Assembly (NCBI GenBank): GCA_045114665.1
Contig: JBGUKW010000003.1
Location: forward strand, 1-12,183
Direction: 5' to 3'
Origin: CADAWZ01 sp045114665
Lineage (GTDB): Bacteria > Vulcanimicrobiota > CADAWZ01
DNA length: 12,183 nt
The translations under genes were made by a program, and so were the position numbers. Positions 7,189 through 12,183 of the stretch are shown here, piece after piece (position 1 is the stretch's first letter; each line of letters begins with the position of its first letter). The notes beneath the pieces are model-generated. The model searched no databases, was not told the origin of the DNA, and saw only the letters and a list, made by a program, of their open reading frames with translations.

Positions 7189-7219
7189 AGCCCCACCTTA
7201 TCTCTAAAGTGGGGCTTTA
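7189..7219 (+). terminator. Hairpin after the tail tube gene (weak terminator or mRNA stabiliser)
   Basis: AGCCCCAC at 7189-7196 pairs with GTGGGGCT at 7209-7216: an 8-bp, GC-rich perfect stem with a 12-base loop that may close further by T-A pairs. Only TTTAA follows, so the T-tract is poor for a classical terminator. It lies 7 bases after the tube stop and 10 bases before the AAGGAG of the next gene. A 3' end stabiliser or partial attenuator is as likely as a terminator. Confidence 0.65.
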
Positions 7220-7236
7220 AACTTGAAGGAGATTAT

Positions 7237-7767
7237 ATGTTATTTACATTTTCAAAACCATTCCAAAAGACTATGAATAGCGACCCTGTTAAACAAATAG
7301 ATATAGACTTTGATAAATTGACTGCTAAGGATTATATTGATTCTTTTTCTAATCAGGACGGTAATGAATTAGAATTAATCGCTTATGGTAAGTTGGGATT
7401 TTTGCAGGCTAAAAATTTGATAGCAAAAGCTATCGGTTGTATACCAGAAATGCTGGAAGAAATGTCTTTAGAAGATTACAGGGAAATTGAGAAAGAGACC
7501 TTTGCTTGGTTTTTTGCAAGTATTAATCAGCCAAAAGATGTTGAGATGTTAGATTTTTCAACAATGTCTGTGAAAACATATTTAGCTATTAGATCAAGAA
7601 ATTCTATTCAAGAAACAACTATTGGCACAATGGCAGGGGCAAAAACAAGAGAAATGCTAATTTCCTTTATGACAAAAAAGAAAACAGATGAATTAGAGGC
7701 AATGACTATAAAAGATTACTTGTTACTTGACATACAATGTGCAAGTTTTTTTTCAACACTGGGCTAA
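7237..7767 (+). CDS. Tail assembly chaperone, short form (gpG / P2 E / Mu gp41-like)
   Basis: This is the 176-aa zero-frame product. Tail assembly chaperones coat the tape measure protein and guide tube subunits onto it; they are absent from the finished virion. The protein is mostly helical and acidic. It has an N-terminal strand region (LFTFSKPFQ, KQIDIDFDKLTAKDYIDSFS), a helix (ELIAYGKLGFLQAKNLIAKA), then EMLEEMSLEDYREIEKETFA, and near the end a second chaperone-like segment (TDELEAMTIKDYLLLDIQCA). Phrases such as 'LT..D...' near the start and 'l...D...i...' late are the pattern of the Mu gp41/P2 E class. The position between tube and tape measure is the standard one. AAGGAG at 7226-7231 precedes the ATG by 5 bases. 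The last codons read through an 8-T run at 7746-7753, the predicted frameshift site. Confidence 0.83.
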   Translation: MLFTFSKPFQKTMNSDPVKQIDIDFDKLTAKDYIDSFSNQDGNELELIAYGKLGFLQAKNLIAKAIGCIPEMLEEMSLEDYREIEKETFAWFFASINQPKDVEMLDFSTMSVKTYLAIRSRNSIQETTIGTMAGAKTREMLISFMTKKKTDELEAMTIKDYLLLDIQCASFFSTLG

Positions 7768-7904
7768 GCAATGTAAACAAATTAAGGGAGAATTTATTAG
7801 CAATGTGCTATTATTCTCCCCTTACAACTTGGCTTGATATGACTATGAATGAATTATTTGAATGGATACGAGCAATAAATAAATCTACAAAGAAAAAGAG
7901 ATAG
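7237..7904 (+). CDS. Tail assembly chaperone, long form by -1 frameshift (gpGT / E+E'-like)
   Basis: Reading zero frame to 7752, slipping back one base on the T-run and continuing from 7752 gives a 222-aa product: 172 zero-frame residues plus 50 new ones, ending with TAG at 7902-7904. The new part starts FNTGLSNVNKLRENLLAM. It continues YYSPLTTWLDMTMNELFEWI and ends in a basic KKKR tail. The 'Y.P.t.W.dMtm.EL..W' pattern resembles the frameshift-only extension of contractile-phage chaperones such as P2 E'. Without a shift, the 141 bases between 7768 and 7908 would be an unusual gap in a tightly packed operon; with it, the gene ends 4 bases before the tape measure start. Alternative: a free-standing 55-aa ORF from an ATG at 7737 in the -1 frame, which has no ribosome site. 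The shift is predicted, not shown. Confidence 0.8.
7746..7752 (+). other. Predicted -1 ribosomal slippery site T_TTT_TTT
   Basis: In the chaperone reading frame the bases are AGT TTT TTT TCA. The heptamer at 7746-7752 is therefore phased exactly as X_XXY_YYZ, with two phenylalanine codons able to re-pair one base back. The run is eight T in all (7746-7753). Slippage here joins the chaperone to the open -1 frame that ends at 7904. The P2 E/E+E' shift is known to use a similar T-run. I see no upstream Shine-Dalgarno-like stimulator. The nearest downstream hairpin starts about 30 bases after the site, farther than usual. Confidence 0.8.
7784..7823 (+). other. Hairpin within the frameshift extension
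   Basis: GGGAGAAT at 7786-7793 pairs with ATTCTCCC at 7813-7820 (8 bp, extendable by two A-T pairs past a bulged C). Inside it, TAGCA at 7798-7802 pairs with TGCTA at 7806-7810 around a 3-base ATG loop. The outer left arm is itself Shine-Dalgarno-like (AGGGAG) and the loop ATG is in the extension frame. The hairpin could slow ribosomes downstream of the slip site, or hide a weak internal start; neither is demonstrated. Confidence 0.45.
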
Positions 7905-7908
7905 AGAG

Positions 7909-10900
7909 ATGGCAAAAGTAATAACTGTAAAATTAGGTTTAGATGCCGATGAGGCGTTGGGTATTTTAGGAGGGGTAAATAAACAACTACGAGCAGCTTT
8001 TAATGTCCCTACTACTCAGTTAAATGTTGTTAGAGGTTTATTTAAAAATATCCAAGATAGTGCTACATATACAAAAAAACAATTTGATAGCCTTGTTAAC
8101 AAAACTTCAAGTCTTTTAGGACAAAGTGTTTTATCTTCACCTAAACAAGTTAATAGAGGTTTATTAAATACAACATTATCTAATATAAAAAAGGATTTTA
8201 ATGATACAAATACTAAAATTGCTGATGAAATAGACAAAATTTTAAACACTCCTCCTGCTTCTATAAAAAAGCAACAACAGGCTTTGTTACAAGATTGGCA
8301 AACAGCATTATATAGTTCACCTGATAAATATGTGCCAGTTCCAAAAGGATTAAATTTAAATAATGTTAGTTGGGCTAATAATATAAACCCTTTAGTAGGT
8401 CAAGCTAATAAATATAGAATAACAGAGACTACTTTAAACAGTCTTTTAGATATAGATAACAAATTATTTAAAAGCGGGGGCAAATTTGAACTTCCTTATT
8501 TAGATAAAAAACAAACAGAACATTATTATAATTCTTTAACAAGAAAAGATAGTGGTGTTTTTAAAATCCTTGACGATGAATATGATAGATTGAGAAATAG
8601 TCAAGCCTATAACAAAAGGAATGTCGATGCCTATCTTGCTTCTTCAAACGCTGAATTATCTTATATTCAAGAGTATTTAACAGCTCGTGGTATAAGTGGA
8701 TTAGATATAACTCGTTCTACGGATGAGGAATTTAAAGCTGCAAAATTAGCAGCAGGACTAACAGATACTGCTGATACTGCTGATATTGATGAACTTTTTA
8801 AGCGTGCAACAACCACAAGAGAACGACAAAACACTTTAAATAATGTCTTAAAAAATGTTCGTAATGCCAAAAATAATGAACTCATAAAAGATTTAAGGCA
8901 ATATGGGAGTTATGTAAATAAAACAGCGATAACAGATAAAGCAGATAACATAGAGCAATACAGAAATAATTTATTAAATATACATAGCACTAAATCAGCT
9001 ATCCTTGATGAATTAAACAGTTCTTATAAATTAGGTCTTTCAAATAATTATACTGATGAACAATTTAAACGAGCAGTAGAAGAATATAAACAAAGAGATG
9101 ATCACATTGATAACAACGCAACTAAAAGACTTAATCAGCTTAACAGTGCTTATACACACGCAAGAAGAATAGAAAATCAAACTACATCAGCCCTTCAACA
9201 AAGTGAAGAATTGGTTGAAAATAATCTTATAGCTCGAAACATAGAAAACATAAATACAAGATTTTCTAATTTAGATCAAGATTTTTTAAAATTAAAAAAT
9301 AATAAAGAATGGCAAAGAGTAACTAAAAAAGGTTTTTTTTCAAATCCTAAAATTGTTGATGATATTTTTAAAGCTGATTTAACTAATTTACAGAAACAAC
9401 AAGATATAAAACTCAAAGAACTTTCAGACTTAGCAAAAAGTAAATATGGGATAAACCTCCATGGTGATTATTCTTCAGTGAACTTTAAAAATGCAGCTAT
9501 TCAAGCTATGAATAATTTAGCTGAAGCTGGTACCCCTTGGAGTGCAGAAGCGAAGAGAAATGTATTAGATATAGGAAGAAGCATTGAGGAAACTAATAAA
9601 GATAGAATAAGAGTAAATGACATTCTTACTGCGGATCAACAAGAGAGAGAAAGAGAAACAAGAGAAGGACAAGAAAGACAGCGGACAATATCTAATTTGC
9701 AGGCTCTTTCTATGGCAGCCAACAGAATAGGAAGTGCAGGTTTTGCTGTTGCAAATTATGGATATGGAGATGTTAAAGAATATGTAAAATACCAGTCCTC
9801 AGTGGTCGGTATTGCAAAACTTCTTCCTGCTCTTAGAGATAAAAATACTCTTATTGTTAATGATAAATTTAAAGATTTTAGAGAAGGCTTACTTAAACTA
9901 ACAGAGCGTTTACCTTCGAGTGGTGTTGAGTTAGCACATTCTGCTGAAGTAGCAGCACGCTTAGGAGTAACAGACCCAAAAAGAATTCTTGATATGGTTG
10001 ATTTATCAGCTAAATTAGGTGCTACTTTTGGAATGAATCCTGATGATGTTACCAATCAAATTGTTAAAATTGCAAATGCCAAAGGTTATGATTTTTCTGA
10101 TCCGAACATAAAACAAAAAATTCTTGATAATGTAGCAGACCCTATAAACTATCTTGATGACCATACTGCTGCAAGTGGTAGAGAAATTTTGAACTTTACC
10201 AAAAAGTCTGCCTCTATAGGTGAACAAGTTGGAATGAGTACAAAGGATGTTGCTGCTTTTGGTGCTACTTTAATTTCACTTGGTATTACTTCAGATTCTG
10301 CAGCAACTGCCTTTAAGAATCTTATTACAGTTATGCAAACTGGGGCAAGAAACCAAAAGAAAGGGAAAGAGTATCTCGAAAAAGCAGGATTTACACAGCA
10401 AGAATTAATGGAGGGAATAAAAAAGGCTCCTACTGCTACTGCTTTAAAATTCTTGCAACAATTAAATAAACTTAAAACAGGAAAAGCAGGAGAAGATGCG
10501 GCCTCCATAGCTCGTTTTGGTTTTGGTCAAATGTCTTTACCCGGTATTCTTGCACTTGTTAATAATCCAGATAGATTGAAACAATATATTGAGATGGCAA
10601 ATTCGGGAGCCAAAAATTGGACAGAAATTGAGTATAAGGCAAAAGAAGTTAATGACCCTGCGATCCGTTTTGCTACAATGCAAAATAAATATAAAGAGCT
10701 ACAAATAACACTCGGCGAAACTCTTATGCCACTTGCTGATGATTTAATAAATACTTTAAAGGGGTTATCAAATGCAACAATTCCTCTTGTAAAAGATAAT
10801 AAAGGACTAATAAAAACTACTGCTAAACTTGCGATAGGAACAGGATTATTAGGGAAAGTAACTGGTTATGCAGCCGATGCAACTATAGTTTGGCACAATT

Positions 10901-12183
10901 TAAACATGAGTAGAACCTTAGGAAATTTTGGAAGATTTTTAATGTCCACTGGAGCACCTCTGGGGATAGGTGGGGCTTCAACGACTATGTTAGGAAGTAT
11001 TTTAGGAGTTCTTCTTGCAGGTGGTTTAGGGGCGTGGTTAGGAACTACAGTAAGAAATAAATGGGGTTGGTTTAACACTGATAAAAGAGTAGATAGAGAA
11101 AACAAAGAAGAGGATAACGCACGCAATAAAGCAAGGGGCGATATAAAGACTGCTGTTAGAAGGAATAGAGGCGAACATGGTGATGTCTTTAAAACAAAAA
11201 GAAGAGATACACAAATAAATAAATTCAATAAGTTACAAAAACGCCTTTATGATTTGAAACTTACAGAAGGTTATTTTGAAATAAATAGAAATCCAAATAA
11301 TCAAAAACTATTTTTTAAAGAATTTGGAAAAACAACAAAACTCACAAAAGAACAAATAGCTTTATTGGAAGAAATACAAAGACTTGATTTACAGGTTAAT
11401 ACCGAAAGAAAACGCCACAATATAGCTCCTAAAGGTATATTGAGAGAAACAAAATATGGTCGTAAAATTGTAGTTGACCCTTCAACTGGAAAGAGATTAC
11501 CTGTATCAAAAGGTAATTTAACGGATTATAATAATTATGTAAAAGAAGTAGAAAGAGTTAGAAATGTTCGTGTAGAAAAAGCCTCGAAAACTTGGCAGGC
11601 AAAAGAGGATTTAAAAAATGCAAAAAGTGCTTATGATTATGTACAAGCTAAAAAAGAGTTAATAAGTGCGGAAAAAGAAGAAAGATATACTAAAGAATAT
11701 GAAAAAAAGTTGTTAAATGAGTATGGTAAACAGATAAACTGGGAAGAGCCTGATGCTTATAAAAAATATTTAGCGTATAGAGCAGAGCAGGCAGCGAAAA
11801 CACCCGAACAACTTAAAGAAGACGAAAGAAAAAAAAGGCAAGAAGATTATTTAAATACTGTAAAACAACTTGGTTTTAAAAATGTAGAAGAATATGAATT
11901 ATCGCAACAACAAAATAAGGTTGATTATTTAACAAAACAATATCAAGCGTTAAAAGATTTAGCAGGCGAAGGTTCAGACCCTAATTTCAAAGACCTAAAT
12001 GCTTATTATAATAAAAATATAAACCCTTATGGTTATTATGGCATAGAGGAAGTAGGAAAACAACTTGATCAAGCTAAACAAAAATTACAAGAACTTCAAA
12101 ATTTAGCTAATAATATTAAAGCACCTGATTTTTTTAAAACCATGGAAGATTCTTTTATTAAAAGTGTTTTGAAAGATACTCTT
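7909..12183 (+). CDS. Tail tape measure protein, TP901-like (3' end outside window)
   Basis: I read this frame from the ATG at 7909 and found it open for 1425 codons to the last base, so the C-terminus is missing. Tape measure proteins set tail length and leave the virion during DNA injection. Residues 1 to about 560 are polar, Asn/Lys-rich and probably coiled. An Arg/Glu-rich stretch (QQERERETREGQERQR) lies at about 577-592. The conserved TP901-type core spans about 605-950. It includes SSVVGIAKLLPALRD, LGVTDPKRILDMVDLSAKLG (685-704), MSTKDVAAFGATLISLGI, ARFGFGQMSLPGILALV and ITLGETLMPLADDLINTLKG. Two hydrophobic segments follow, near 970-985 and at 1028-1045 (LGSILGVLLAGGLGAWLG), as expected for a protein that may insert into the inner membrane. 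From about 1050 on it is highly charged and helical. The ribosome site is weak, and the start lies 4 bases after the frameshift-extension stop, suggesting coupling. Confidence 0.92.
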   Translation, partial: MAKVITVKLGLDADEALGILGGVNKQLRAAFNVPTTQLNVVRGLFKNIQDSATYTKKQFDSLVNKTSSLLGQSVLSSPKQVNRGLLNTTLSNIKKDFNDTNTKIADEIDKILNTPPASIKKQQQALLQDWQTALYSSPDKYVPVPKGLNLNNVSWANNINPLVGQANKYRITETTLNSLLDIDNKLFKSGGKFELPYLDKKQTEHYYNSLTRKDSGVFKILDDEYDRLRNSQAYNKRNVDAYLASSNAELSYIQEYLTARGISGLDITRSTDEEFKAAKLAAGLTDTADTADIDELFKRATTTRERQNTLNNVLKNVRNAKNNELIKDLRQYGSYVNKTAITDKADNIEQYRNNLLNIHSTKSAILDELNSSYKLGLSNNYTDEQFKRAVEEYKQRDDHIDNNATKRLNQLNSAYTHARRIENQTTSALQQSEELVENNLIARNIENINTRFSNLDQDFLKLKNNKEWQRVTKKGFFSNPKIVDDIFKADLTNLQKQQDIKLKELSDLAKSKYGINLHGDYSSVNFKNAAIQAMNNLAEAGTPWSAEAKRNVLDIGRSIEETNKDRIRVNDILTADQQERERETREGQERQRTISNLQALSMAANRIGSAGFAVANYGYGDVKEYVKYQSSVVGIAKLLPALRDKNTLIVNDKFKDFREGLLKLTERLPSSGVELAHSAEVAARLGVTDPKRILDMVDLSAKLGATFGMNPDDVTNQIVKIANAKGYDFSDPNIKQKILDNVADPINYLDDHTAASGREILNFTKKSASIGEQVGMSTKDVAAFGATLISLGITSDSAATAFKNLITVMQTGARNQKKGKEYLEKAGFTQQELMEGIKKAPTATALKFLQQLNKLKTGKAGEDAASIARFGFGQMSLPGILALVNNPDRLKQYIEMANSGAKNWTEIEYKAKEVNDPAIRFATMQNKYKELQITLGETLMPLADDLINTLKGLSNATIPLVKDNKGLIKTTAKLAIGTGLLGKVTGYAADATIVWHNLNMSRTLGNFGRFLMSTGAPLGIGGASTTMLGSILGVLLAGGLGAWLGTTVRNKWGWFNTDKRVDRENKEEDNARNKARGDIKTAVRRNRGEHGDVFKTKRRDTQINKFNKLQKRLYDLKLTEGYFEINRNPNNQKLFFKEFGKTTKLTKEQIALLEEIQRLDLQVNTERKRHNIAPKGILRETKYGRKIVVDPSTGKRLPVSKGNLTDYNNYVKEVERVRNVRVEKASKTWQAKEDLKNAKSAYDYVQAKKELISAEKEERYTKEYEKKLLNEYGKQINWEEPDAYKKYLAYRAEQAAKTPEQLKEDERKKRQEDYLNTVKQLGFKNVEEYELSQQQNKVDYLTKQYQALKDLAGEGSDPNFKDLNAYYNKNINPYGYYGIEEVGKQLDQAKQKLQELQNLANNIKAPDFFKTMEDSFIKSVLKDTL

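Noticed and set aside
7737..7904. Separate 55-aa gene from the ATG at 7737 in the -1 frame
   Set aside because: No Shine-Dalgarno is visible, and the phased T heptamer plus chaperone-extension motif explain the frame better as a -1 frameshift product. Kept only as an alternative.
8764..8790. Short tandem repeat (GATACTGCT twice, then a degenerate copy)
   Set aside because: Two 9-base copies encoding Asp-Thr-Ala are within what low-complexity coding sequence produces; no function suggested.
8016..11228. Six minus-strand ORFs of 70-120 codons under the tape measure gene
   Set aside because: All are antisense to the open 1425-codon tape measure frame, show low-complexity Ser/Leu/Phe/Lys composition and lack ribosome sites.
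1..12183. CRISPR arrays, tRNA genes, insertion sequences, attachment sites, defence or lysogeny genes
   Set aside because: I looked for regular direct repeats, cloverleaf-type sequences, terminal inverted repeats and non-structural ORFs and found none; the whole window is structural genes.

Overview
This is a 12.2 kb stretch of the structural (virion morphogenesis) region of a tailed phage or prophage with a contractile, myovirus-type tail. All credible genes lie on the + strand, packed head to tail with gaps of a few bases or short overlaps. The base composition is low in G+C and the Shine-Dalgarno sites are of the AGGAG type. That fits a low-G+C bacterial host, but nothing here (no tRNA, integrase, attachment site or host gene) names the host, so I do not assign one. 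The gene kit mixes a lambda-type portal, a Mu gpT-like capsid fused to its protease, and a Mu/P2-like tail.

Layout. The window opens inside a lambda-family portal gene (1-499). A very AT-rich small gene of unknown function overlaps its end (486-872). Next come a 614-aa prohead protease/scaffold/major capsid fusion (888-2732) and a DUF2190-like capsid decoration protein (2747-3109). Three connector and tail-completion genes follow: head-tail joining-like (3113-3490), gpZ/gp10-like (3496-4014) and tail terminator-like (4021-4557). After a 69-aa protein of unknown function (4557-4766) come the tail sheath (4770-6482), tail tube (6546-7181) and tail assembly chaperone (7237-7767). The chaperone appears to have a -1 frameshifted long form ending at 7904. 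The tape measure gene starts at 7909 and stays open for 1425 codons to the window end.

How the genes work together. Portal, fusion protein and decoration protein build the procapsid and stabilise the head. The connector genes close the head vertex and the tail. Sheath and tube polymerise around a shaft whose length is set by the tape measure protein, with the two chaperone forms loading tape measure and tube. Two hairpins, one on each side of the tube gene, probably adjust the relative output of these highly expressed proteins.

The most informative points are: (1) a T_TTT_TTT slippery heptamer near the end of the chaperone gene, which gives a 50-codon extension ending 4 bases before the tape measure start; (2) an in-frame internal start with a Shine-Dalgarno inside the protease-capsid fusion, which could make protease-free capsid; (3) the AT-rich orphan between portal and protease; and (4) an unusually long tape measure protein for a contractile tail. 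I see no convincing sign of a wholly new system such as a defence island, CRISPR array or retron. This is a recognisable morphogenesis module with some unusual details. No stretch over 300 bases lacks a gene.
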